Assembly: GCA_017302795.1 (NCBI GenBank) | Contig: JAFLCB010000003.1 | Location: 214,650-278,649 of the forward strand | Source of the DNA: Deltaproteobacteria bacterium | GTDB taxonomy: Bacteria; Bdellovibrionota; Bdellovibrionia; Bdellovibrionales; JAMPXM01 | DNA length: 64,000 nt | Reading direction: 5' to 3' | Shown here: positions 19,438 to 27,980 of the stretch, piece by piece | How the letters are laid out: every line of letters starts with the position of its first letter | Numbering within the stretch: the first letter of the stretch is position 1 | The notes under the pieces: generated by a model | What the model was told of the DNA's origin: nothing | Databases searched by the model: none | The model's input: only the letters and a program-made list of their open reading frames with translations | Translations under genes and position numbers: made by a program

Positions 19438-19464
19438 TGGGAATAGAACCTAAACGGAGGGGTT

Positions 19465-21165
19465 ATGTTCGAATTAGAAGAAAATATAAACATCGGCGCG
19501 AACATTAAAGTTGTTGGTGTCGGCGGCGGCGGAAACAACGCGATCACAACGATGATCGATGGTGGCCTACAAGGCGTTGAGTTCGTTGTTGCAAACACAG
19601 ACCGTCAGGTTCTTGCTTCACACCGAGCTTCAAAGAAAATCAATCTCGGAAGCGAGTTGACGAAGGGTTTAGGGGCAGGTGCAAATCCCGAAATCGGGAA
19701 ACGTTCAGCTATTGAGTCCTATAATGACATCGTCGAAGCACTTGATGGTGCCGACATGGTTTTTGTCACGGCCGGTATGGGCGGTGGAACAGGAACCGGA
19801 GCTGCGCCGATCGTCGCGAAAATTGCGCGCGAATTGGGTGCCCTTACGATTGGGGTCGTTACACGGCCCTTCTTGTTTGAAGGTAAAAAACGCATGCGCA
19901 ATGCGGACGGTGGCATCGCTGAACTGCGCGAAAACGTCGACACCTTGATTGTGATTCCAAATCAAAAACTTCTTTCGGTTTCAAACGATCGCACCACATT
20001 GGTCGACAGTTTCAAACGTGCCGACGAAGTTCTTCTTCATGCCGTGAAGGGTATTTCTGATTTGATCAACGTTCGCGGTTACATCAACCTCGATTTCGCT
20101 GATATTCGCACCGTCATGGCTTCAAAAGGCATGGCGATCATGGGAACTGGTCGAGCGCGCGGCGAAAACCGTGCCGTAGAAGCCGCAACTGCTGCGATCA
20201 GCTCGCCACTTCTAGAAAACATTTCGATCGACGGTGCAACTGGCATCGTTGTCAATATCTCGGGCGCTGACCTTTTGATGAACGAAGTGAATGAAGCGAC
20301 CACATTGATCACTGAAGCTGCTCATGAGTCCGCGGAAGTGATCTTCGGTGCCGTGATCGACGAATCACTTGGCGACGAGATTCAAATCACTGTCATTGCA
20401 ACGGGCTTCGGACTTGATCCAGCGGTCATGCATGCTAATGAACATTTGGCACAAATGCAGGCTCTTCAGCATCAAGTTCGCGCATCCCAGCAAGTCAATG
20501 CAATGGCGGCTCAGCAGTCGCCGCACGCCTTGACTGCGCAACAATCGCCGCATGCCGTGGGTCATCAGCCGCAGCACTATATGCCGCAATATGCACAGGC
20601 ACCTCAGCCCCAAGCCACGGCTTGGCCGATGCCGCAGCCTGGTGCTTATGCCCCGCAAGCTCCACTTCATCAACCGCAGCAGCCAGTGGTGCAACAGCCC
20701 GCTCAGCAATTAGGTCAGCAGGTAGCTCCAGCAAATTTTCCTATGAACGCGCCGATTTCGGCACCGGCCGTTCATAGTTACATGCCGCAAGCTGAGTACG
20801 CTCAGCCTGTTTCAGCGCATGCGCCGATGACCTCGCAAGGACAGTCTTTGGCATCTAACGAAGATGGACCGGAATTGAATCTCAATGGTTCAGCGGTTCC
20901 GCAAGGCGAAGGCGAAAAGCCGTTGCCTCGCGATCTTCTGCTGCAAAAGGTTCGTCAGTATCGAGAGTCACAAGCTCGTCGTGCGGGCGCACCTCAGCCA
21001 GAGCAGTTGCAAATGGATGTTGAGGGACCAGAAAGTTCGCTCGAAGCAGCCCGCCGCTTGGCAAGCGAGATCGTGCGTTCGCCGTTTGACCCCAAGAACC
21101 TTGATGTCCCGACTTTCCTTCGTCGCAAAGCTCGCGATGAGGAGACCGAGAATCCAACGGTTTAA
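19465..21165 (+). CDS. ftsZ: Cell division GTPase FtsZ
   Basis: Tubulin-like GTPase that forms the division ring. It has 566 residues, far longer than the common 380-400. The GTPase core shows GGGGNNA near residue 20, the signature [10 protein letters not shown] near residue 105, and [10 protein letters not shown]. The extra length is a disordered linker of roughly 180 residues, rich in Gln, Pro, Ala and His with a repeated QSPHA unit. The conserved C-terminal peptide DVPTFLRRK, the FtsA-docking tail, remains. Ribosome site GGAGG lies at 19456-19460. Confidence 0.98.
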   Translation: MFELEENINIGANIKVVGVGGGGNNAITTMIDGGLQGVEFVVANTDRQVLASHRASKKINLGSELTKGLGAGANPEIGKRSAIESYNDIVEALDGADMVFVTAGMGGGTGTGAAPIVAKIARELGALTIGVVTRPFLFEGKKRMRNADGGIAELRENVDTLIVIPNQKLLSVSNDRTTLVDSFKRADEVLLHAVKGISDLINVRGYINLDFADIRTVMASKGMAIMGTGRARGENRAVEAATAAISSPLLENISIDGATGIVVNISGADLLMNEVNEATTLITEAAHESAEVIFGAVIDESLGDEIQITVIATGFGLDPAVMHANEHLAQMQALQHQVRASQQVNAMAAQQSPHALTAQQSPHAVGHQPQHYMPQYAQAPQPQATAWPMPQPGAYAPQAPLHQPQQPVVQQPAQQLGQQVAPANFPMNAPISAPAVHSYMPQAEYAQPVSAHAPMTSQGQSLASNEDGPELNLNGSAVPQGEGEKPLPRDLLLQKVRQYRESQARRAGAPQPEQLQMDVEGPESSLEAARRLASEIVRSPFDPKNLDVPTFLRRKARDEETENPTV

Positions 21166-21170
21166 ACAAG

Positions 21171-21196
21171 ACCAGGCCAAGCGCCTGGTTTCTTTT
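21171..21196 (+). terminator. Rho-independent terminator after ftsZ
   Basis: A 7-bp stem ACCAGGC/GCCTGGT (21171-21177 with 21183-21189) has a 5-base loop and is followed by TTCTTTTTT. It closes the dcw cluster five bases after the ftsZ stop. Confidence 0.85.
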
Positions 21197-21238
21197 TTAG
21201 TGGAGCTAGGGACTGCCGAGTAAATCCGTGGTAGCTAC

Positions 21239-22039
21239 TTGAATGTGTTGAATCAATTTAATTCTATTCAGCCTAACCCGAGGCCCCTTCGCGCGTGGTT
21301 TGTATCGGATATTCACATCCTCTCGGCCGACGACTCTAGGTATGCCCGATTTAGGAAGTTTCTTGAAGATAGACTTCAAGACGGCACCACGCATTTATTT
21401 TTGGTAGGCGACATTTTTGACCTATGGGTTGGTGGACACGATTTTTTCTCGCACCGTTATTCCACCGTCGTCGACGCTATTCGTAGGCTTGTTGAGAGCA
21501 AAGTTGAAATTCATTATTTCGAGGGAAATCACGATTTACACTTGTCTGACTTTTGGCACAAAGAAATTGGCGTCAACGTTCATCGAGAATATCAAGTGTT
21601 TAACTTTGGATCCTTTCGGGTTCGCGTTGAACATGGTGATCAGATGAATCCCGAAGATACAGGTTATCTCATTCTGCGAAAATTTCTGCGTACGCCGCCG
21701 ATCACGTGGTTGGCAGAGACGCTGCCCGGCGAGGTCATCCAGAGGATCGGCCACACGATGAGCCGATCGAGTCGCAAGTGGACGTCGAGCAACTTCAAAG
21801 CCCGCAATGAAAACGCGATTCGAAAAATGATTCGCGCCCATGCAGCCAAAGTATATGAAAGCCAACCCTTTGATCTTTTGATCTCGGGTCACGTGCATGT
21901 TCAAGATGACCATCAGTGGTCACCTCGCGTTGGCGAACGAGCGCGGTCTGTGGGACTCGGTTGCTGGTTAGTGGATAAGCCGTCCGAAGTACTCTGCCTT
22001 GATCCCTCCGGGGCGAATTGGCAGAGAATTTCACCCTAG
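21239..22039 (+). CDS. lpxH: UDP-2,3-diacylglucosamine hydrolase LpxH
   Basis: Cleaves UDP-2,3-diacylglucosamine to lipid X in lipid A synthesis, acting at the inner membrane. The product has 266 residues. Metallophosphoesterase motifs in order are SDIHI, GDIFDLW, GNHDLH, EHGDQM and SGHVHVQ; together they supply the two-metal ligands. The IFDLWVG segment and total length fit LpxH rather than a general phosphoesterase. The start is uncertain: TTG at 21239 is used, with GTG at 21245 in frame. It supports a lipopolysaccharide-containing outer membrane. Confidence 0.85.
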   Translation: MNVLNQFNSIQPNPRPLRAWFVSDIHILSADDSRYARFRKFLEDRLQDGTTHLFLVGDIFDLWVGGHDFFSHRYSTVVDAIRRLVESKVEIHYFEGNHDLHLSDFWHKEIGVNVHREYQVFNFGSFRVRVEHGDQMNPEDTGYLILRKFLRTPPITWLAETLPGEVIQRIGHTMSRSSRKWTSSNFKARNENAIRKMIRAHAAKVYESQPFDLLISGHVHVQDDHQWSPRVGERARSVGLGCWLVDKPSEVLCLDPSGANWQRISP

Positions 22040-22074
22040 GGCAGCTAAGGGTTCTACCTATAGGCCTACCTAGA

Positions 22075-22105
22075 TACAATCTGCCAGTAGCAGACTGTAT
22101 TTTCT
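22075..22105 (+). terminator. Possible weak terminator after lpxH
   Basis: A 9-bp stem with one mismatch (22075-22083 with 22089-22097) has a 5-base loop and is followed by ATTTTCTT. It lies 35 bases after the lpxH stop. The stem is AT-containing and the T run is broken, so it is only moderately convincing. Confidence 0.45.
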
Positions 22106-22184
22106 TCGTCTGAAACACTAGAGCTTCCACGCACCATAAAAACCGCGATAAGCCTTGGTTTCCGAACTTCTGGAGGCGCATCGC

Positions 22185-22562
22185 ATGGGACTCGATCGAA
22201 TCAAAATCGGTATTTTGTTAGTAGGTGTGATGATTCTCGTAAGTGTGGCCTTCTATGAGAATAGCTCCGGTCAGTCGACCCCAATCGGTCTTGGCAACTG
22301 TGTGACCTTGGATTCCGCAAAAGAACTGGCTTCCAAGTATGTTGAAAAAAAGTATTGTCAGACGCCGTTTTCCGACGAGGAAGACCGCCAGCTTTGCAGC
22401 GACGCTCGAGCGAGACTGGGCAAAATTTGGTTTAACTCAGAAATGAAGTCTTGGGTCGCGACTCTTTGGGAGGGCTATTGCGCTCCAGCGGCGCAATGTT
22501 GGAGCGGAGTTTTTGTCGATTGCGAAGGTCGTGTCACAGAATTTCAAGACGGCGAAGACTAA
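22185..22562 (+). CDS. Small cysteine-rich exported protein
   Basis: A 125-residue protein of unknown family. I chose the ATG at 22185 because TGGAGG lies at 22171-22176; an in-frame TTG at 22155 is less likely. Residues about 5-25 form a hydrophobic helix that works as a signal anchor or signal peptide. The mature part has six cysteines, enough for three disulfides, and a WVATLWEGYC region. It stands alone between lpxH and a transposase remnant whose first codons follow its stop immediately. Confidence 0.65.
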   Translation: MGLDRIKIGILLVGVMILVSVAFYENSSGQSTPIGLGNCVTLDSAKELASKYVEKKYCQTPFSDEEDRQLCSDARARLGKIWFNSEMKSWVATLWEGYCAPAAQCWSGVFVDCEGRVTEFQDGED

Positions 22563-23210
22563 AGATTAGGATGTTCAAAAAATACCGTTGATCGAAAGCT
22601 ACAATGGCTCTCACTTCATTCTAACACTAATTTGAAGCGAAATGCTCCGGGTGTCCTTTTCATCGATGAGATGGAGTCGATCGAGCACACGAAACTAAAA
22701 CCTCTAACAATTCCAATCGCAGTCGGAGATGACTACCGAATTTATTCCATGACCGTTGGTCGCATCAAAGCCAAAGGCCATCTTGCCGTACGGTCCAAAC
22801 TGAAATACGGCCTAAGAATAGACGAAAAAATGAATGCACTACATAGGTGCTTTGAGCATTTGAGCCGTACCTTTTTAACTAAGCCAAGCGTGATTCGAAC
22901 CGACGAGCTACCGCTCTATAAGAGCCTCGTTCAAACCTACTTCCCGAACTCAATTCACGAAACTTATTCGTCCCGAGATCATATTCGAAAAAAGAAGGAG
23001 ATGCTTTTTCTGAACCATCAGAAAAAAGTCTTCGATCCACTTTTTCCTCTAAACCAAAGGTGTGCAAAGCTTCGCCAAGACATAAAACGACTTTCACGTA
23101 GATCCTGGTGTACCACAAAGTCGCCTATGAATTTGGAAAAGTGTCTTTCGGTTTATATCGCCAACCAAGAATTTCTTAGCAAGAGCAGACGTACTCAAGT
23201 CTGCATATGA
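22563..23210 (+). pseudogene. 5'-truncated DDE transposase remnant
   Basis: The frame is open from directly after the upstream TAA. It first reads LGCSKNTVDRKL, a helix-turn-helix end, then VLFIDEMESIEHTKLKPLTI, SKLKYGLR, IRTDELPLY, and a C-terminal block with DPLFPLNQRCAKLR and RSWCTTK. This is the layout of a DDE-type insertion-sequence transposase (FIDE, RTDE, and a late Glu as likely catalytic acids). The zinc-finger N-terminus expected in such proteins is missing and no good start codon is present, so I call it decayed. The IS family was not assigned. The stop TGA lies at the first bases of an inverted repeat. Confidence 0.8.
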
Positions 23211-23233
23211 AACTGGTCCCAGTTGATTGTGTG
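23208..23233 (+). repeat. Left inverted repeat of the 208-bp element
   Basis: A 26-base repeat starting TGAAACTGG. It includes the stop codon of the transposase remnant. Confidence 0.65.
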
Positions 23234-23390
23234 TTCGAAAGAATTTTCTGGACAGATTTGTGGGCGCCACATGCCCTTCGAGGAAGCTCTCGTGCGGCCG
23301 GAAGCCGGTCTCCTCACGAGGAGGGCACGATGCCCGCCTTCCGAGACGGCATGGGGTGGCCGCAAAACTACCACCATAAATCAGCCAAGA

Positions 23391-23415
23391 CGCACAATCA
23401 AATGGGGCAGTTTCA
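23391..23415 (-). repeat. Right inverted repeat of the 208-bp element
   Basis: A 25-base repeat, reading TGAAACTGCCCCA inward on the minus strand. It pairs with 23208-23233 with one gap and three mismatches. Confidence 0.65.
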
Positions 23416-23424
23416 AAATTCAGC

Positions 23425-23859
23425 TCACTCCCAATAGGATGGCTGAATGTTGCACTGATTGCAGGTGATCTTGATCTTGATTTTCGTGCGGCTTGCGTTG
23501 GCCCAAGTTAAATCGGCTTCCATTTTTCCGCCCGCAAGATCAGTCATCTCAACTCTTAGGCGTTTCCGACCTTTGTTGTGATCCAAGTGCCCAATCGCCA
23601 GTAGCTCACCGTTGAGAGAGTCAAAAAGCTTCACGACAGTTTGAACCTTGCCGCCACCCAGATTGATTTCTTCAACCAAGAGCTCTGACATTCCGCTGGG
23701 CATCAGCCAATGACCTTCGGAAAGGAGCATCGGGAAGGGGCAGTCACGGCAAGCGTCAGCATTTTGCGGTGAGCTCAATGTCAAAAAGGCAGCGGCCGAA
23801 ATCAACAACGCTGTCATTGAAATGTAAGAAGCTGTGAATTGTTTAAGCTTTCGAAACAT
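23425..23859 (-). CDS. Small exported protein with CxxC motifs
   Basis: A 144-residue protein of unknown family. A signal peptide of about 36 residues ends near NADA. The mature part starts with CRDCPFPM and ends with a TCNQC pair. Together these could form two disulfides or a metal site. The middle is predicted beta-rich. Its ATG lies only five bases after the stop of the TPR/winged-helix regulator upstream on the same strand, so the two are probably co-transcribed. Confidence 0.75.
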   Translation of the reverse strand: MFRKLKQFTASYISMTALLISAAAFLTLSSPQNADACRDCPFPMLLSEGHWLMPSGMSELLVEEINLGGGKVQTVVKLFDSLNGELLAIGHLDHNKGRKRLRVEMTDLAGGKMEADLTWANASRTKIKIKITCNQCNIQPSYWE

Positions 23860-23864
23860 GGGAG

Positions 23865-25148
23865 CTACTTTCTGCTTTGAGATTTAATGATGGTTTTGGC
23901 CTCGTTTTTTCTACTTAAATTGGTGTGATCGACATCCGCTGGAATCACCGCAATTCGTAAATTCGGATTGAGGTAATAACCAAGTTTTCCGCGTAAAATG
24001 TATTCGGTCGAGCCATCATCGGGTTCGATCAGGCGACGAAGCCGTTTGATATTGACGTAAATTTTATTGTCGTGACTTTGAGGCCGATAGTCCTCGGCCC
24101 AGACTTCACGTACCAAGTCCTCTTTGCTCAATGTGGCACCGGGGTTCGCGACCGATGCCTCCATGAAGACGCGCAACAGATCGCGAAGAATAAACTGGCC
24201 GTCAAATTTGATTTCGCCCTTTCGCACCTCAACAAGCGTGCCGGTCGCAAGATTCAGTTCGAGGTCGTAAGACTTTATCGAGCCACCAGTTTTCTCTAGC
24301 GCCTCATCGACGATTCGAGCGATTCTTGGAAATTCCGATCTCTTCAGCGACCGCCTCGCGAGATCAAGATAGAGTCGAGCCGTGTTGGGATCGTTTTTTA
24401 AACTAAAGATGGTGCCCAAGGTAGCAAGCGTGTGCAGATAAAGCCCCAGATGAGGCTGATCGCGTAGTGTTTCGAAAGCCACCCAGGTTGACTGCAGGGC
24501 TTGATCTAGCTTCCCCTGGTTGCGAAGAATGAGAGCGTGTAGAAGGTGAGCGGACGATGCTATTTCCGGTACCGGACAGCAGCTAAGAAGTGTTTTCAGC
24601 TTTTCAAGTTCGCGAATCGCATCGTCGTGCCGATCTCGCGCGTAGAGCACCGTTGCAGCGCCATAAAGTGGCCAAGCAAGCGCTGATCGGTCGTCGCATT
24701 CAATTGCTGCTTGAATCGAGTCGCGAAATCGATCCATCGCAGCCTCATGCTGTTGGCCGCGATAAACGTGGCAAATGCCAAGGACGTAATGAAGGCGCGA
24801 CCACAGTTTCGGACTCACCGACCCGGCGAGGCGGGACGCTTTTGTCGACTCAATATCGCGCAATCTTGCTTCGATACGATCAACTTTTTTGAAATCTTCC
24901 TGCTCTGCAAGCAGTCGCAATACATATATCGAGCTTTCGACAAAACGAGGCCAATCGCCTGACCGGTAAAGTCTTTCTGATATCTTTTCGAACTCAAGGA
25001 GTGCCTTGGTGTATTCCCCCCGATGATAGGAGAAAAGCGCCGCTTGAAAGCGGGCAGACGTGGGACCGTTGCCCCAATCTCCAGTTGCGGTAGAGGTAGA
25101 CACCAGCGATGGAGTTCGGGTAGGCAAACTGTCTGTTGAAGAATTCAA
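23865..25148 (-). CDS. TPR protein with OmpR-type winged-helix domain
   Basis: A 427-residue cytoplasmic protein. Residues about 25-290 are helical repeats in TPR style (for example ARFQAALFSYHRGEYTKALL and AALECDDRSALAW-like pairs). The C-terminal 110 residues resemble the OmpR/PhoB DNA-binding domain: SKEDLVREVW, then NKIYVNIKRLRRLIEP, then ILRGKLGYYLNP. There is no receiver domain, so input probably comes through the TPR surface. It sits 66 bases after recN and is followed by a small exported CxxC protein that may be a target or partner (inference). Confidence 0.8.
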   Translation of the reverse strand: MNSSTDSLPTRTPSLVSTSTATGDWGNGPTSARFQAALFSYHRGEYTKALLEFEKISERLYRSGDWPRFVESSIYVLRLLAEQEDFKKVDRIEARLRDIESTKASRLAGSVSPKLWSRLHYVLGICHVYRGQQHEAAMDRFRDSIQAAIECDDRSALAWPLYGAATVLYARDRHDDAIRELEKLKTLLSCCPVPEIASSAHLLHALILRNQGKLDQALQSTWVAFETLRDQPHLGLYLHTLATLGTIFSLKNDPNTARLYLDLARRSLKRSEFPRIARIVDEALEKTGGSIKSYDLELNLATGTLVEVRKGEIKFDGQFILRDLLRVFMEASVANPGATLSKEDLVREVWAEDYRPQSHDNKIYVNIKRLRRLIEPDDGSTEYILRGKLGYYLNPNLRIAVIPADVDHTNLSRKNEAKTIIKSQSRK

Positions 25149-25214
25149 CGAGCTGATGGGTGAGCTCCTTTTCAGTTTCTGTCTTGCGAAGCAAAGAAAC
25201 TGACAAAGTCTGAC

Positions 25215-27041
25215 CTACCTCGCAAGCCCTGACTCACGGCGTACTTTAGAAGTTCCGGATTTCGAAATGCGTCGCGTTGTCTGTTCTGCGCTCTGGGTTC
25301 CTACCTTTGTCTTAGAGGAGTCAGATGCATCGGGCAGAGTTTCCTTTAGTAATTGTTTTGCGTGTGCCAACGACGTGGCGCTGACTTTTTCCCCAGAAAT
25401 GAGCCTCGCGATTTCATTCACGCGTTTTTCTGCTGTCAGTTCCAGCACGTCCATAGCTGCGCTATCTTTCGCGGTCCGCTTTTGGATGAAGAAATGGGCA
25501 TCGCCATGGGCTGCGACTTGAGGTAAGTGGGTGACACAAATTACCTGTTGCCCTCGCGCAATCGATCGTAGCTTTCGCCCGACCTTTTCCGCTGTTTCGC
25601 CACTGACTCCCGTGTCGACTTCGTCAAAAAGATAAGTGCGAGGTGAGTTCGCCGAATGTACGGACTGTCCGCCGACCACTTGCTTGATCGAAAGCAGAAT
25701 TCGCGAAAGTTCGCCGCCGCTAGCCGCTTTTGCTAGGGGCCGAGCCGCGTCTGCTTTCGATGTTTGGGTCCGGAATTCGACATCTGTCGCACCTGACGAT
25801 GTGAACTCCGGGTAGCGATCGAGAGCGATAACGAATTCGACGCCTTTCATGTTGAGGTCAAGGAGCTCCGTGTTCACTTCTTTTGCAAAAAGCTTTGCCG
25901 CTTCTTTTCGCTTCGCATGAAGCTGGTCCGCCAATTTCACCAGGCGTTCATCGAGGGCGCGGGCTTCGGCCTCTAAACCCTGAAGTCGTTCATCGCTCTC
26001 CTCCAGCAGTTGAATCTCGGCTTCTGTGCTAGCTAGTGCCTCGAGGATTTCGCTAGCGGAAGTTCCGTATTTTTTTTGTAGCTGTCGAAGCCGGCTAAGG
26101 CGCGACTCGACTTCTTCTAGTCGTTCGGGATCGGCTTCTAAATTTTGACCATATTCGCGCATTTCATATGCAACATCGACCAGAATGGTTCGCGCTTGAT
26201 CAAGAGGCGCAAGTTTTTCTGCCAATGTCTGATCTAGCTGTTTCAAATCTTGCGCCTTCATCAAGAGCGCATGTAGCCGAGATGCGACTGAATCTTCATC
26301 GCCGTCTAAAATGTCTTGCGTGCTGGAAGCGAATTCCATCAGGCGCTTAGCGTGTTTAAGTCGTTTTGCCTCTGTTTCGATGGCGACTTCATCGCCGGGG
26401 CATAGTTCGAGTCCTCGAATTTCGTCGCGACTAAAAGCAAGAAAGTCCAAACGAAGGGCGCGGTTGCGCTCTTCCGTGCGAATTTGAAGAATTTCATTAT
26501 CGACTTCTTTGCGGCGTAGGAATAGCGAACTGAATTCAAGCCGAAGAGTTGTTGTTCCGGAATACTGATCAAGAATTTCAAGATGATAACTTTTAGAAAG
26601 TAGGTGCCGGTTGTCGTGCTGGCCCGTGAGTTCAATCAGTGGAACAGTTTGCCCCGCGACTTCAACTAACGGGCTTACAACATCTCTTAGGGCGGATAAC
26701 GTAGAAAGTGCGCCGTTGATGTAAACGCGGGCCTTTGCGCCTATGGAAACGATGCGCCGAACGACCATCGTAGAGTCGGGACAATCTATTCCCATCGCAT
26801 CGAGCTTGAGCTTAATGTCGGGCCTCGATTCCAAATCAAACGACCCCTCGATCACGGCTTGGTCCGCACCAGAGCGAACAGCCGACGCATCGGCCTTGTC
26901 ACCCATTAATAGGCCAAGGCTTTTTAACAAGATCGACTTTCCTGCTCCAGTTTCGCCGCTCAAGATGTTTAAACCAGGGCGGAACGCCAACTGAACGTTT
27001 TCGATAATTGCGAAATTTGAAACGCGAAGCTCCTGCAACAT
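25215..27041 (-). CDS. recN: DNA repair ATPase RecN
   Basis: SMC-like protein of double-strand-break repair. It has 608 residues against the usual 550-560. Walker A GETGAGKS is at residues 29-36, a long coiled-coil middle follows, then the signature KAASGGELSRI and Walker B YLFDEVDTGVSG. After the usual end there is a basic Ser/Thr/Lys/Arg tail of about 45 residues. Start and nadK stop share one base (TAATG), so the two genes are translationally coupled. Confidence 0.96.
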   Translation of the reverse strand: MLQELRVSNFAIIENVQLAFRPGLNILSGETGAGKSILLKSLGLLMGDKADASAVRSGADQAVIEGSFDLESRPDIKLKLDAMGIDCPDSTMVVRRIVSIGAKARVYINGALSTLSALRDVVSPLVEVAGQTVPLIELTGQHDNRHLLSKSYHLEILDQYSGTTTLRLEFSSLFLRRKEVDNEILQIRTEERNRALRLDFLAFSRDEIRGLELCPGDEVAIETEAKRLKHAKRLMEFASSTQDILDGDEDSVASRLHALLMKAQDLKQLDQTLAEKLAPLDQARTILVDVAYEMREYGQNLEADPERLEEVESRLSRLRQLQKKYGTSASEILEALASTEAEIQLLEESDERLQGLEAEARALDERLVKLADQLHAKRKEAAKLFAKEVNTELLDLNMKGVEFVIALDRYPEFTSSGATDVEFRTQTSKADAARPLAKAASGGELSRILLSIKQVVGGQSVHSANSPRTYLFDEVDTGVSGETAEKVGRKLRSIARGQQVICVTHLPQVAAHGDAHFFIQKRTAKDSAAMDVLELTAEKRVNEIARLISGEKVSATSLAHAKQLLKETLPDASDSSKTKVGTQSAEQTTRRISKSGTSKVRRESGLAR

Positions 27042-27979
27042 TAGTTTCGTTCTCCAAATTTTAGTTTCTCTCGAAGCAGCTGAAAGAAGTTGTGCGAAGG
27101 CTTTCGAACTGTGATGTGGTCAATACTACTGCGCGTGACGATGATCTCGTCCTCATGAGTGATAGAACCACACGGGCTTCCATCGACGGTTAAAATCGCA
27201 TTCTTACCAGCGATCCGTTCTTCAGCGGTTTGCATCAACTGAAATTTCAACCTTTGATCATCGGGAAAAATCAACGGTCGGCTGGTAAGCGCGTGTGGAC
27301 AAACCGGTGTGACGACAATGGAGCGAGTGTCCGGATGAAGAATTGGTCCGCCAGCTGCGAGATTGTAGGCGGTCGATCCCGTTGGGGTAGCAATAATCAG
27401 CGCATCTGCTTTCAACTGACTGACAAGATGCTTTTCGCTGTGAATTTCAATGTTGATAAGATGTGTGACAGAGCCGCGTTCAATCACCGCATCATTCAGA
27501 GCTAAATATTCCGAGCGAAGTTTACCCTTAGAGCGAACTTCGATCGACAGCATCGAGCGGGGCCGGAAATCCATTTTTCCTGCGAGCGTTGCGATGACCG
27601 TATTGAACAAATCTTCAACTCTCGTTTCGGTCAAGAAGCCGAGCGAACCCATGTTAACGCCCAGTACGGGCACCGCATGCTTTTCGAGCATCCGGACTGC
27701 GCCGAGATAAGTGCCATCGCCGCCTAACACGACAACAAGATCCAGCCGCTCAAGATCTTTGGGTGTCACTTGCTTGATTCCGCGGCCCAGTTTTTGGCCT
27801 GGAACCGCAAGAACTTCCGATCCTTGTTCCTGAAGCCAGGTCGCGAGCTCCTCACTCTTTTGAATCGCCAGCGTCGTCGAGGGCCGGTAAAGAATCGCGA
27901 TCACCCGACTGTCTAAAGTGGAGCGCATTTTTTTGGATGTTCGCGGGCGGACTTTGTTCTTTTTGGGGGACTTGGCCAT
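27041..27979 (-). CDS. nadK: NAD kinase
   Basis: Phosphorylates NAD to NADP. The protein has 312 residues. GGDGT is at residues 86-90, followed by NMGSLGFLTE. The late block has PTGSTAYNLAAGGPI and CPHALTSRPL, all conserved in NAD kinases. A basic N-terminal extension of about 20 residues precedes the catalytic fold. It begins two bases after the M3 peptidase stop and overlaps recN by one base, in a peptidase-nadK-recN operon. Confidence 0.95.
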   Translation of the reverse strand: MAKSPKKNKVRPRTSKKMRSTLDSRVIAILYRPSTTLAIQKSEELATWLQEQGSEVLAVPGQKLGRGIKQVTPKDLERLDLVVVLGGDGTYLGAVRMLEKHAVPVLGVNMGSLGFLTETRVEDLFNTVIATLAGKMDFRPRSMLSIEVRSKGKLRSEYLALNDAVIERGSVTHLINIEIHSEKHLVSQLKADALIIATPTGSTAYNLAAGGPILHPDTRSIVVTPVCPHALTSRPLIFPDDQRLKFQLMQTAEERIAGKNAILTVDGSPCGSITHEDEIIVTRSSIDHITVRKPSHNFFQLLREKLKFGERN

Positions 27980-27980
27980 G

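Larger units (their letters stand above)
23208..23415. mobile_element. 208-bp element with imperfect terminal inverted repeats
   Basis: Bases 23208-23233 and the reverse complement of 23391-23415 match at about 22 of 26 positions, both beginning TGAAACTG and containing TTGATTGTG. The interior is GC-rich, has no convincing gene, and can form several hairpins. This fits a miniature inverted-repeat element or the terminal part of the insertion sequence whose transposase remnant lies immediately upstream. No target duplication was identified. Confidence 0.6.

Noticed and set aside
23207-23468. Two short frames across the inverted-repeat element
   Set aside because: They cross both the inverted repeat and the end of the 23425 gene and have low-complexity products; non-coding is simpler.
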